Source of the DNA: Aureimonas ureilytica
GTDB taxonomy: Bacteria; Pseudomonadota; Alphaproteobacteria; Rhizobiales; Rhizobiaceae
Direction of reading: 5' to 3'
Length of the DNA stretch: 64,000 bases
NCBI RefSeq assembly: GCF_001475935.1
Contig: NZ_LDQA01000028.1
Span: forward strand, 1-64,000
Position numbers and translations under genes: made by a program. The notes under the pieces were generated by a model that ran no database searches, had not been told where the DNA came from, and was given only the letters and a program-made list of their open reading frames with translations. Shown here piece after piece: positions 23,392 through 33,851 of this stretch (its first letter is position 1; each line of letters begins with the position of its first letter).

Positions 23392-23831
23392 TTGCGGGCT
23401 CCTTCGATCGAATGGATCTTCGCTTCGGCGGTCAGCGGGGCGACATCCTCGCCCCCACGCGTGCCGGCCTTGGCGATGAAGACGGTGCCGAGGCAGATCA
23501 GCGCGATGCCGCCGACACGGGCAAAACTCATCTCCTCACCGAACAACGCCCAGGCCGCAAAGGCCACGACGACATAGGCGAGCGAGAGAAAGGGATAGGC
23601 GTAGGAGAGTTCGACCTTCGACAGGACGAAGAGATGCGAGGCCATCGACACGACAAAGGTCAGAAGACCGATGAAGACGAACGGGCTGAACACGATCTGG
23701 AGGATCTTCAGGATCGGGTTGACGCCCGCAAAGCTCAGAGGTCCCAGCTGCATCATTCCGTATTTCAGACAGATCTGCGCCGCGGCGTTGGTGAAAACCG
23801 TGAAGAGAATGAAGGGGATGTAGCGGCTCAT
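23388..23831 (-). CDS. Small EamA/SMR-like four-helix transporter
   Basis: A 147-residue membrane protein with four hydrophobic helices, like ArnE/ArnF or SMR proteins. It begins with a TNAAAQICLKYG helix (residues about 12-23) and has GEEMSFARVGGIALI near the end. Such small proteins flip polyprenyl-phosphate sugars or export small molecules. ATG 23831 follows GGAAG; the frame from 23924 has no ribosome site and would add a hydrophilic leader. Set between the DprE1-like oxidase and the epimerase, it is a fair candidate for a lipid-linked sugar flippase (inference). Confidence 0.72.
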   Translation of the reverse strand: MSRYIPFILFTVFTNAAAQICLKYGMMQLGPLSFAGVNPILKILQIVFSPFVFIGLLTFVVSMASHLFVLSKVELSYAYPFLSLAYVVVAFAAWALFGEEMSFARVGGIALICLGTVFIAKAGTRGGEDVAPLTAEAKIHSIEGARK

Positions 23832-23917
23832 GGGACTTCCATCCGTTCGGGTCGCCGCAACATGACGCAGCGTTACCCTTATCATCGTTAACCGAGGCGA
23901 GTTTTCTGCCGTCAGCC

Positions 23918-25273
23918 TCAACAAACCCTTTCCGAGGTGGGTGCGGGTTGGGCGAGTTGCGGCAGCGCAAGGGCCGTTCGCCGCCAGAAGTCGGAGACAA
24001 CAGCGGGATCGCGCAGCGCCTCCAACTCTCGCCAGCGCGGAAAGGATGCCTCGAACGTCTCGGCAGACATGCGCGCATCCTTGTAGGGGTTGACCCGCCC
24101 GCCCGCACGGCGAACGATCGCATCCAGCGCCTCCAGAAGGCGCTCCGTGCGCTCGCCCAGATGCGGGAAATCGAGCGTCAGCGTGTATCCCTCGCGCGGG
24201 AAGGACAGGAGCCCCGGACTGATCGACGCTCCGAAGCGTTTCAGCACGGTCAGGAACGAGCCCTGTCCATGCGCGAGTGCGGTTTCCATCAGTTCACGGA
24301 CATACTCATGCGCGCCATCAAGCGGCACGACGCTCTGGTGCTGGTGCAGACCCCGCGGGCCATAGAGCCGGTTCCACTGACCGACCCGGTCCAGCGGGTA
24401 GAAGAAGGCGTCGAAGGGCACGGTGCGCTGGCTGACGCCCGCCTTGGCCTTGCGGAAATAGGCTTCGTTGAAGGCGCGCAGGCCGAGGCCCCGCAAGGGG
24501 CTGATCGGCGGCGTGAAGGGAACATTGGCGATCGGCGCGCGGGCAATGCCCGTGCGGTCCCCCGCTGGCGCATGATCCCCGCAGATGAGATGCCCTCGCC
24601 CGAAGGATCCGCCGGCCGCCAGCGAGTCGATCCAGGCCACGGCATATTCATGACTCGTGTCGGCCTCTTCCGCCGCCTCGAAATAATCCGCCAGCCGGTC
24701 GAAGCGATGCGTGATCTCGGCGATCGACAGGGAGCCGACGCGCATCAGGCGAAGGCGCAGCCGCGTGACGAAGCCGGTCAGGCCGAGGCCGCCGATGGTC
24801 GCGCGGAAGAGACTTTCGTTCTCAGTTCCGGAGCAGTGAAGTTTTGCGCCGTCGGAGCGAACGAGGTCGAAGCTCTCGACCCAGGATCCGAACGTGCCGC
24901 GCCGATGGTGGTTCTTGCCATGAACATCGTTGGCAAGCGCGCCGCCCAGCGTCACGAACTGAGTGCCCGGCGTCACCGGCAGAAACCAGCCGGAGGGCGC
25001 GACCGCGCGCGTGACATCGCACAGGAGAACGCCCGCATCGGCGTCGAGCAACCCGGTCGAGACATCGAAACCGTGAATGCACGGGTGCGCCGCCGACGTC
25101 ACCAGCCAGCCCGAATCGTTGAGGCAGGTGTCGCCATAGGAGCGGCCATTGCCATAGGGCAGCACGGTCTCCCCGGCTCTACCAGCGCCAAGCCGGCCCG
25201 CGAAGGGCATCCGCTCGCGCCCGCCGGCCGGGGCCGCAATCGTGCGCCCCCAAGTGTCGCCGGTCTCAGCCAT
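23918..25273 (-). CDS. DprE1-like FAD oxidoreductase
   Basis: A 451-residue FAD-linked oxidase of the DprE1/alditol oxidase family. GNGRSYGD (41-48) forms the FAD pyrophosphate loop, and GGALANDVHGKNHH (110-123) is almost the word used in mycobacterial DprE1 to bind FAD. DprE1 oxidises decaprenyl-phospho-ribose at C2, the first half of epimerisation to arabinose. ATG 25273 sits eight bases inside the end of the UbiA gene; the longer open frame to 25615 is an overlap artefact. The fused neighbour makes the expected substrate, so pathway membership is well supported, though the final sugar is not proven. Confidence 0.82.
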   Translation of the reverse strand: MAETGDTWGRTIAAPAGGRERMPFAGRLGAGRAGETVLPYGNGRSYGDTCLNDSGWLVTSAAHPCIHGFDVSTGLLDADAGVLLCDVTRAVAPSGWFLPVTPGTQFVTLGGALANDVHGKNHHRRGTFGSWVESFDLVRSDGAKLHCSGTENESLFRATIGGLGLTGFVTRLRLRLMRVGSLSIAEITHRFDRLADYFEAAEEADTSHEYAVAWIDSLAAGGSFGRGHLICGDHAPAGDRTGIARAPIANVPFTPPISPLRGLGLRAFNEAYFRKAKAGVSQRTVPFDAFFYPLDRVGQWNRLYGPRGLHQHQSVVPLDGAHEYVRELMETALAHGQGSFLTVLKRFGASISPGLLSFPREGYTLTLDFPHLGERTERLLEALDAIVRRAGGRVNPYKDARMSAETFEASFPRWRELEALRDPAVVSDFWRRTALALPQLAQPAPTSERVC

Positions 25274-26708
25274 AGGCAGCGGCCAGGAAGAGCAGCGCGC
25301 CGCAGCCGACCATGATCTGCGAGCGCCAATCGCGCAGGATGAAGACCACCGGATCGTCATGCATCTCGTTGCGCTTGGCCAGAACCCAGATGCGCACGAT
25401 GATGTAGAGAACCAGCGGGCAGAGCGGCCAGATGAGATAGGGGTGGGTCTGCAACTGCCGAATGGCGGCGCTGTCGATATAGAGCGCGAGAACCACCACC
25501 GAGGCGAAGCCCGACGCCATGCCGGCTTGCGCCAGCGTGTCGAGATCGGCCGAGACATAGCCGCGTCCCGTCGTCTGGCGCGAGGCGCCCTCGCCGAACT
25601 CGGCGAGTTCCACATAGCGCTTCACCAGCGCCAGCGAGAAGAAGAAGAAGAGCGAGAAGGCCAGGAGCCAGAAGGAGCCGACCGTATCGGCCGCCGCCGC
25701 GCCCGCCAGAATGCGCAACGTATAGAGCCCGGCGAGGGTCAGGACGTCGATCAGCAGCATTCGCTTGAGGGCGAAGGAATAGGCCGTCGTCAGAACGAGA
25801 TAGATGGCCAGGATCGCGGTGAACTCGATGGGCAGCGCGAGGCTGAGACCGAAGGCCGCCGCAAACAGCGCCAGCCCGGCCGCGACGCCAGTCGGGATCG
25901 GTACGAGGCCACTGGCGAAGGGACGCCGCCATTTGGTGCGATGGCGACGATCGGCCGTAAGGTCCAAGAGATCGTTGAAGATATAGACCGACGAGGCGGC
26001 CATGGAGAAGCAGACGAAGGCGAGGACGCCCTGCATCACCATCAACAGGTTGAGGAATTCGTGGTTGAGGCCGATCGGCACGAAGATCAGGACGTTCTTC
26101 ATCCACTGATGTGGGCGCATGGCTTTCAGAAGCCCGCGCGCGACATGGCCCTCGTCCTGGATCAGGCGGCAGTCGCGCTCGGCCTCGCGGTGCCAGCGCG
26201 CGGCGGCGCGGTCCGGCTGCACGACCGTCACCGTCTCGGCCGCATCGAACAGGCAGAGATCGTCGCGCGAATTGCCGACATAGTCGAAGGCCCCGCCCTG
26301 CCGGTCGGCGCGGATGCGGTCGAGCTTGCGCTCGGCCGAGAGGTTCTCCTCGCGGCTGCTGGCGATCACCTCGTCGAAGAGGCCGAGATGATCGGCGACG
26401 CCCTGCGCCAGCCGCTCGTTCGAGGCGGTCGCCAGAACGATATGACGGCCAGCCTCGCGCTCGGCCTGAAGGGTCGCGACGACCTCTTGCCGGTAGGGCC
26501 AGATCGCGGGATCGACCTCGACGCGCTTCGCCAGTTCGTCTTTCAGGATCGCCTTGCCGGCGAGCGCCCAGCCGAAGACCTTCCACGCTTGCAGAGGATG
26601 CTGGCGCGCGAACAGGAACAGGCTTTCCCACAGCAGGTCGCTCTGGACCAGCGTCCCATCCAGATCGACATACAAAGGCCGATCGGCTCTCGCCAGAAGC
26701 GTATCCAT
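25266..26708 (-). CDS. HAD-UbiA fusion, polyprenyl-phosphate phosphoribosyltransferase-like
   Basis: A 480-residue two-domain protein. The N-terminal 185 residues are a HAD phosphatase (DLDGT at 15-19, VGNSRDD near 144-150). The rest is a UbiA-type prenyltransferase with about nine membrane helices and the metal motif NDLLDLTAD (N245, D246, D249, D253) followed by basic residues. In mycobacteria, Rv3806c (UbiA) joins phosphoribose to decaprenyl phosphate and a separate phosphatase removes the 5' phosphate; this fusion could do both steps at the inner membrane. It is the first gene of the leftward operon. A TACGTAAACGTA element lies about 65-80 bases upstream. Confidence 0.83.
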   Translation of the reverse strand: MDTLLARADRPLYVDLDGTLVQSDLLWESLFLFARQHPLQAWKVFGWALAGKAILKDELAKRVEVDPAIWPYRQEVVATLQAEREAGRHIVLATASNERLAQGVADHLGLFDEVIASSREENLSAERKLDRIRADRQGGAFDYVGNSRDDLCLFDAAETVTVVQPDRAAARWHREAERDCRLIQDEGHVARGLLKAMRPHQWMKNVLIFVPIGLNHEFLNLLMVMQGVLAFVCFSMAASSVYIFNDLLDLTADRRHRTKWRRPFASGLVPIPTGVAAGLALFAAAFGLSLALPIEFTAILAIYLVLTTAYSFALKRMLLIDVLTLAGLYTLRILAGAAAADTVGSFWLLAFSLFFFFSLALVKRYVELAEFGEGASRQTTGRGYVSADLDTLAQAGMASGFASVVVLALYIDSAAIRQLQTHPYLIWPLCPLVLYIIVRIWVLAKRNEMHDDPVVFILRDWRSQIMVGCGALLFLAAAYG

Positions 26709-26770
26709 CGCAGACAGCCATCACCCAAGGTGGAAATCGAGCTCTATCGTTCCACCCGCAGGGGTTTCAG

Positions 26771-26787
26771 TTACGTAAACGTACGGC
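26771..26787. promoter_or_regulatory. Possible TetR-type operator
   Basis: TTACGTAAACGTACGGC lies about 63-79 bases upstream of the HAD-UbiA start. Read on the minus strand it shares CCGTACGTT with the palindrome upstream of the TetR gene (30187-30201) and TACGTTTACG with the site at 60217-60232. The symmetry is imperfect. A regulator site is plausible but unproven. Confidence 0.35.
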
Positions 26788-26944
26788 TTACTTTCGCGTG
26801 GGCGAGACTTTCCGCCAAGGAAGACCTACTTAAAAAGCGAGAATACACGGATTACGCCGGGCAAGACCGGGGCTGTGTGGAGAGAGAGCCGTCTGCCAGA
26901 CATGTTTGGCTCCGGCCCGCCTGCGGCCACCGCTCGTTACGGCC

Positions 26945-27247
26945 TCAGGCCAGCCCCCAGGCGGCGCGGGCCATCAGGCACTCCTCGTCGCCCGGCTGGC
27001 AGGTGTGGCAGACATGCGGGCGCAAGAGATAGATCCCGCAGGCCGTCCCCTCCCCCACTTTTCCCGTCAACGCACAGCAGCGGTCATTCTCGCAGCGCAT
27101 TCCCGATAGGTCGGCGGCCACGAGCTCAGGCGGAATACGGTCGAGTTCCTCGTCGGTCTCGGTGGAAAAGCGCGGCCATTCGGCGGAATAGCTGCAACAG
27201 GCGCCGCAGCTCTGACAATCGAAACGACCAGGATCGATCGAACTCAT
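26945..27247 (-). CDS. YkgJ-family cysteine cluster protein
   Basis: A 100-residue protein with the cysteine pattern of the YkgJ/CxxCxxCC family (zinc- or iron-binding): CQSCGACC at residues about 10-17, then further Cys residues in CENDRCC, ACGIYLLRPHVCHTC and EECL. ATG 27247 places the first cluster at the usual distance; the frame open to 27322 adds a leader lacking family character. The function of the family is not established. It stands alone, with the UbiA operon downstream and the tRNA-Lys genes upstream. Confidence 0.82.
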   Translation of the reverse strand: MSSIDPGRFDCQSCGACCSYSAEWPRFSTETDEELDRIPPELVAADLSGMRCENDRCCALTGKVGEGTACGIYLLRPHVCHTCQPGDEECLMARAAWGLA

Positions 27248-27427
27248 GTTTCCTCGCGATCCTCTTAGACGGCCTGCCATGCAGCTTGGCATAGCCGTGC
27301 CGAAGGATGACAGCCGACTCACCGCCAGCCATGTGTCTAGGGCTGAGAGCAGCCGAGGCCGATACGGATGGGCCTACCCTGAAAAACGAAAGGCGCCCTA
27401 TCAGGCGCCTTGCTCGGTGTCGTTAAA

Positions 27428-27503
<76 letters not shown>

Positions 27504-27642
27504 GGACCAACTCGTTCTTCGCGTCATCGCGAGGCCTCGAAGAAACCTCACGCCAAGCTCGAACGAGACAAAACGTCGTCATTCCTACAGATCGCCTTAT
27601 CCGACCCTGCAAGACACCATGGCATCCTGTCGTCCAAATAAG

Positions 27643-27718
<76 letters not shown>

Positions 27719-27845
27719 GAAGCAGATTGTGATCCGCTCTTCAGTGCCGGTCGGCGTCTGTGAGGCGGTGTATAGGCACGAGAGCCCAACCTGTCCAGCG
27801 CTTTTTTGCCGAAGACCTGCTTTTCTTCGAGGTCTCTCCCCTCTC

Positions 27846-28265
27846 CTATCGCGCACTCCAGGGCAGGCGCGAGACGATGGAATAGGGCAGCGGGCGGGCC
27901 TGAATGCGCAAGCTGGTTTCCTGCGACGCGCCGGCCTGCGCAGCGGCGCGGGCGGCCGAGGTGACGGCGATTTCGTCTTCGACATCCTGTTGCGCGTCGA
28001 GGAAGTGGATGCCAGCAAACAGCTCGCGGCGATACACCAGCTTGGCCGGACGAAGGTCCTCCTCCCCGATTCGGAACTCGAACTGACGGGGCAGCGGCAC
28101 GGCCGTATCGATGGTCAGTAGCGCGCCCGTCGCCGATATGTTGCGAACGATGCAGTCGACCGTCGAGTAGCGATTGTTGAAGAGGATCTGCGCGCGCTTG
28201 AAGATGCGCGTGCGAGGCGCGACACGGCGCTCGCTTCCGTCCGAGTTCAGCTCTGCCACCGCCAT
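27846..28265 (-). CDS. PilZ-domain protein
   Basis: A 139-residue protein with the PilZ signature for cyclic di-GMP: RRVAPR (residues 13-18) as the RxxxR-type motif and RNISATGALL (about 41-50) as the D/NxSxxG motif, then a six-strand-barrel-like region to about 95. The C-terminal 40 residues are Ala/Gln rich and not part of the domain. It would respond to c-di-GMP, whose turnover is touched by the EAL proteins at 14.4 and 63.4 kb, though no physical link is shown. It is a single gene upstream of the two tRNA genes. Confidence 0.82.
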   Translation of the reverse strand: MAVAELNSDGSERRVAPRTRIFKRAQILFNNRYSTVDCIVRNISATGALLTIDTAVPLPRQFEFRIGEEDLRPAKLVYRRELFAGIHFLDAQQDVEDEIAVTSAARAAAQAGASQETSLRIQARPLPYSIVSRLPWSAR

Positions 28266-28362
28266 GGTCGTGCCTCATGACCCAATCGTTGACATGTTCT
28301 AACAGCTGAATCGTTTTCGGACTCTGAATCCAGTAGTTCGACTTGCCGTGCTTAACGCAACG

Positions 28363-28398
28363 GAAAAGCCCGCCGGCGCGCTGAGGCATCCGGCGGGC
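28363..28398 (-). terminator. Rho-independent terminator of ilvC
   Basis: Perfect 9-bp stem GCCCGCCGG (28368-28376) with CCGGCGGGC (28390-28398); minus-strand reading ends in TTTT. It lies 58 bases past the ilvC stop. Confidence 0.88.
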
Positions 28399-28455
28399 TC
28401 ATCACGACGAACCGCACCCCGACGAAACGGGGTGCGACCTCGGAGAAGACGAGGC

Positions 28456-30154
<1,699 letters not shown>

Positions 30155-30186
30155 CGCCACTCGCTCTGGCCGGCCGCCGAACACGT

Positions 30187-30201
30187 ACCGTACGTTACGG
30201 T
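30187..30201. promoter_or_regulatory. TetR operator palindrome
   Basis: ACCGTA-CGT-TACGGT: two perfect 6-base inverted arms round a 3-base centre, 33-47 bases upstream of the TetR start. Size and place fit an operator by which the regulator represses itself and, by read-through, ilvC. Confidence 0.65.
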
Positions 30202-30256
30202 TCGCACTACACAAGCCCGCCCGCGGAGGCAAGAGGGGCAGAGCCGCCCCTTCGCA

Positions 30257-31384
30257 CTATTTCACGATGGTCAACCGCTCCGCCGCACGGGTGATGGCGG
30301 TGTAAAGCCAGCGCTCGCGCGAATCCTTGAAGGCCCAGCTCTCGTCGAAGAGCATGACATCGTCCCATTGCGAGCCCTGCGCCTTATGGACGGTCAGGGC
30401 ATAGCCATAGTCGAAATCGTCGTAGCGCCGCTTCAAGGCCCAAGCGACCTCGGCGGTGGGATCTTCGAAGACCTGCTTCAACAGCTTGATCTTGGCCATG
30501 CCCTTGTCGATATCGTCATCGTCGGGCTTCACGAGAAGATTGGTGCCGGGCTTGGTGGTCTCGGGTGAGGCCGTCATCACCTGCCAGAGCGAGCCGTTGA
30601 GGAGCCCCTTGGCCGGGTCGTTGCGCAGACAAACGAGCTTGTCGCCCGATTGCGGCAGCGCGCCGGTAAAGCCTTTCAACTCGCGCAGTCGGTTGTTGTA
30701 GAGCCGCCGCGTCCGGTTGGTGCCGACCAGAACCTGATCGGCGCTAAGCACCTCGTCCCGGTCCACCTCGCGCTTGGTGATGACGCGAGCGGCGCCATAG
30801 TCGCCCCATTTCAGTTCGCGCCCCTCGCGCGCGTCGAGCGCCAGTTCCAGAATCGGGTTGTCGCGCGCTTGGCGGTGAATCTCGGTGAGCAGGAAGTCCG
30901 GCTCGGCCTCGGTGAAGAAGCCGCCGCCCGACACGGGCGGCAACTGGCCGGGATCGCCCAGCACCAGAATCGGCGTGCCGAAGGACAGGAGATCGCGCCC
31001 CAGCGCCTCGTCCACCATCGAGCATTCGTCCACCACCACGAGCTTGGCCTTGGCGACGGGGCTTTGGCGGTTCAGCGAGAAGGTCGGGGACACGCGGGCC
31101 GTGCCCGTCGATTCGTCTTCCAGCGCTTCCTCGCCGCGCGGGCGATAAATCAGCGAATGGAGCGTCTTGGCCGATTTCGCGCCCTTGGAGCGCAGCACCT
31201 GCGCCGCCTTGCCGGTGAAGGCGGCGAACTGCACCCCGCCCTCCACCCCTTCGGCGAAGTGACGCGCGAGCGTCGTCTTGCCCGTGCCGGCATAGCCGAA
31301 CAGGCGGAAGATCGGCTGGTCGCCACGCTTGAGCCAGTCGGCCACCCGCGTCAGCGCTTCGTCCTGCTGCGGAGAAAACTTCAT
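30257..31384 (-). CDS. RecD-like superfamily 1 helicase
   Basis: A 375-residue ATPase of the RecD/Pif1-like SF1 group. Walker A is GYAGTGKT (residues 30-37), motif II is VVDECSMVD, motif III is LGDPGQLPPV, and the C-terminal VHKAQGSQWD matches motif VI's neighbourhood in RecD2-type enzymes. It lacks the long N-terminal region of RecD2, so it is a compact stand-alone ATP-dependent 5'-3' helicase. ATG 31384 is used; a TTG at 31420 is a possible earlier start. Neighbours do not point to a pathway. Confidence 0.82.
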   Translation of the reverse strand: MKFSPQQDEALTRVADWLKRGDQPIFRLFGYAGTGKTTLARHFAEGVEGGVQFAAFTGKAAQVLRSKGAKSAKTLHSLIYRPRGEEALEDESTGTARVSPTFSLNRQSPVAKAKLVVVDECSMVDEALGRDLLSFGTPILVLGDPGQLPPVSGGGFFTEAEPDFLLTEIHRQARDNPILELALDAREGRELKWGDYGAARVITKREVDRDEVLSADQVLVGTNRTRRLYNNRLRELKGFTGALPQSGDKLVCLRNDPAKGLLNGSLWQVMTASPETTKPGTNLLVKPDDDDIDKGMAKIKLLKQVFEDPTAEVAWALKRRYDDFDYGYALTVHKAQGSQWDDVMLFDESWAFKDSRERWLYTAITRAAERLTIVK

Positions 31385-31575
31385 GGGCGGAGGGGTCGCA
31401 GAATTCGCGCCTTTTGCCAAGCGGTCTCGTTATGTTCCTTTGAAGATCGAAACGGATTGTAAAACCGTCACGCAAGCGAACTATGAGCACGAGCGCCGCC
31501 GGCGGGGTGGCGAGCCTCGATGATGGGGTTCATACCCGCCGGCCTCTCACAGCGTGCGACCCGAAGGATCATCCC

Positions 31576-32493
31576 ATGTCCGGCATCATTTCCGCCGTCG
31601 GCTTCTGCAATCACACCGGACCGGGCGACCTGTCCACGCTCGACGCCTCCCTGCGCGCCGTTGCCGACACGGGCGCGGACGCTTGCGAGATCGGCATCTA
31701 TGGCGAGGAGATCATCGCGGGCGGGCGCATCATCGAGGAGCGGCTTCAGCGCGTCTCCGCCATCGCCAGCCAATATTCCTTCCGCAAACTCTCGCTGCAC
31801 GGGCAGATCGTGTCCAACTTCATGGACCGCGAGAACCTGCATCTGCAGAAGCACGTCGTACGCGCCATGCTCGAACTCTGCGACCGGCTGGGCGCGGGCG
31901 TGCTGGTGCACCATTGCGGCGCGGCCCAGCTGAGCGAGGGCGAAAGCGCCGGGGATCTCGACCAGATGGAGCGCGAGGCGCTGCACGAGATGGCCGAGGT
32001 CGCGAAGGGCTACGGCACGCGCATCGTTCTGGAAAACATCTTCACCACCCTGCCCGGTCAACATCGCCAGACACCCAGCGAAGTGGCGGCGACCGTGCGC
32101 GCGGTCGGACACAGCCATCTCGCCGCGCTGATCGATTTCAGCCACGCCTATATCGAATCGAGCTTCAAGGGCCTCGACTTCCGCCAGGAGCTTCGCGCCA
32201 TGGCCGAGGTGGCGGGCCATCTTCATGTGCATGACAGTTTCGGCCTGCCCTACACGATGAAGACCTTCTACCACCGCGCCGAAGCGACGGCGCTCGGCAT
32301 CGGCGATCTTCACCTGCCGCTCGGCTGGGGCGACATCGCCTGGGAGGACATCTTCTCCGAACTGACCTTCCTGCCCGACACGACGCTTATCATGGAGATC
32401 GGCGCCGAGCGCTTCGCCGCCGAGCAGCCCGCCTGCCTGGAGCGCGCCCGCAAGCTGGCCGATCTCGTCAACACCCGAGCGCAGGCGGCCTGA
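31576..32493 (+). CDS. Sugar phosphate isomerase/epimerase-like TIM-barrel protein
   Basis: A 305-residue AP-endonuclease-2/xylose-isomerase-like TIM barrel. The expected metal ligands appear as scattered words at strand ends: LVHHCG, IVLENIF, LIDFSHAY, HLHVHDS and MEIGAE. Such enzymes isomerise or epimerise sugars or act as myo-inosose dehydratases; the substrate is not clear from sequence. ATG 31576 has GAAGGA at the right spacing; the frame from 31483 lacks one. Transcribed alone rightward, with a hairpin separating it from the LysE gene. Confidence 0.75.
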   Translation: MSGIISAVGFCNHTGPGDLSTLDASLRAVADTGADACEIGIYGEEIIAGGRIIEERLQRVSAIASQYSFRKLSLHGQIVSNFMDRENLHLQKHVVRAMLELCDRLGAGVLVHHCGAAQLSEGESAGDLDQMEREALHEMAEVAKGYGTRIVLENIFTTLPGQHRQTPSEVAATVRAVGHSHLAALIDFSHAYIESSFKGLDFRQELRAMAEVAGHLHVHDSFGLPYTMKTFYHRAEATALGIGDLHLPLGWGDIAWEDIFSELTFLPDTTLIMEIGAERFAAEQPACLERARKLADLVNTRAQAA

Positions 32494-32507
32494 CCAAGCG
32501 ATGTTTC

Positions 32508-32532
32508 GGCCGAGCCCTCGGTGGGCTCGGCC
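32508..32532. terminator. Hairpin between convergent genes
   Basis: GGCCGAGCCC and GGGCTCGGCC, a perfect 10-bp stem with five-base loop, lies between the stops at 32493 and 32537. No T tract, so the class is uncertain. Confidence 0.6.
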
Positions 32533-32536
32533 AGGA

Positions 32537-33130
32537 TCAGCGCAGCATGGGCCAGATCGAGGCGACAAGCGCGAGGCCCATGACGATGTTGAAGATGCGC
32601 AGACGCTTGGGCTCCGACAGGAAACCGCGCAGGGCCACGCCAAAGCCGGCCCAGACCGAAACGCTCGGCAGGTTCACCAGCGCGAAGGCCGTGCCGACGA
32701 GAAGCACCGACAGAACGGGCGTTTCGACCTGCGTATAGGCCCCCATGGCGACCAGAGCCATGGCCCAGGCTTTCGGATTGACCCATTGAAACGCCGCCGC
32801 CTGCCCGAAGGTCAAAGGCTGGCCGCTCGCCCGCGCCTCGCCCATCGCGCCCGAGGTCGCGATCTTCCAGGCCAGCCAGAGCATGTAGACGAGACTGACG
32901 ACTTTCAGCACCGTCTGGAGCGCGGGGACGGCGTGAAGCAGCGCGCCAAGGCCAAAGCCCACCGACAGAAGCAGGACGAAAAAGCCGATGGCGATGCCCA
33001 GCATATGCGGGATCGTGCGGCGGAAGCCGAAATTCACGCCCGATGCCATCAGCATCATATTGTTCGGCCCCGGCGTGACCGAGGAAACGAAGGCGTAGAC
33101 GAGAAGTCCGAGAAACAGATCGAACGGCAT
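32537..33130 (-). CDS. LysE/RhtB-family exporter
   Basis: A 197-residue inner-membrane protein with about six hydrophobic helices. SSVTPGPNNMML (about residues 16-27) is the LysE/RhtB signature, and QAAAFQWVNPKAWAMAL (about 109-125) is the second typical word. The family exports amino acids. It lies downstream of the ilvIH genes and on the same strand after a gap of 78 bases, so a role in exporting excess branched-chain or related amino acids is possible but not shown. Confidence 0.85.
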   Translation of the reverse strand: MPFDLFLGLLVYAFVSSVTPGPNNMMLMASGVNFGFRRTIPHMLGIAIGFFVLLLSVGFGLGALLHAVPALQTVLKVVSLVYMLWLAWKIATSGAMGEARASGQPLTFGQAAAFQWVNPKAWAMALVAMGAYTQVETPVLSVLLVGTAFALVNLPSVSVWAGFGVALRGFLSEPKRLRIFNIVMGLALVASIWPMLR

Positions 33131-33208
33131 GGGAAGCTCCGGGCGCGCGCCATCGCGCCGCCCGGATGGGGCGGCGTCAGACGCCGAAAAGGGATCGGTC
33201 GAAAATCA

Positions 33209-33790
33209 TCAGCTCTCGTGGGCCGCGTCGCGGCCGCGCGCCATGGCGGCGACGCCCGTGCGGCAGACCTCCACGAGGCCGAGCGGCGCCATGATCTGAA
33301 TGAACTTCTCGATCTTCGAGCCCTTGCCGGTGATCTCGAAGACGAAATGATCGGTCGTGGAATCCACGACCTTGGCGCGGAACACGTCGGAGAGGCGCAG
33401 CGCCTCCACACGGTCGTCGCCCTTGCCGGCCACCTTCACCAGCGCCAGCTCGCGCTCGATCGGGCCGTCGTCGCCAAGGCCCATGGCGGTCTTGGTGAGG
33501 TCCACCACGCGGTGAACCGGAACGATGCGGTCGAGCTGGCTCTTGAGCTGCTCGATGACGGGCGGCGCGCCGCGCGTCACCACCGTGATGCGCGACAGAT
33601 GCTTGTTGTGGTCGGTCTCGGAGACGGTCAGGCTCTCGATATTGTAGCCGCGCCCCGAAAACAGGCCGATGACGCGCGCGAGCACGCCCGGCTCGTTGTC
33701 GACCACGATCGAGAGGGTGCGCGATTCGACCGAGGGCTTCTCGTCGGTAATGAAATAGGCGGAGGCCGGCGGCTGGACGGGTAGGTTCAT
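33209..33790 (-). CDS. ilvH: Acetolactate synthase small subunit
   Basis: A 193-residue regulatory subunit of acetolactate synthase. The N-terminal ACT domain (about residues 22-98) contains IVVDNEPGVLARVIGLFSGRG and the valine-binding IESLTVSET; the C-terminal ALS-ss domain follows (VHRVVDLT onwards). It binds the large subunit, raises activity and confers valine feedback. It begins 61 bases after the stop of the large subunit, and both are presumably made from one message governed by the upstream attenuator. Also known as ilvN in some genomes. Confidence 0.94.
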   Translation of the reverse strand: MNLPVQPPASAYFITDEKPSVESRTLSIVVDNEPGVLARVIGLFSGRGYNIESLTVSETDHNKHLSRITVVTRGAPPVIEQLKSQLDRIVPVHRVVDLTKTAMGLGDDGPIERELALVKVAGKGDDRVEALRLSDVFRAKVVDSTTDHFVFEITGKGSKIEKFIQIMAPLGLVEVCRTGVAAMARGRDAAHES

Positions 33791-33851
33791 GACATCAGTC
33801 TTTCGATGAGGAAGCGGAGGACCTGGGCGGGTTATGCCCCGCCCGGCCGGG

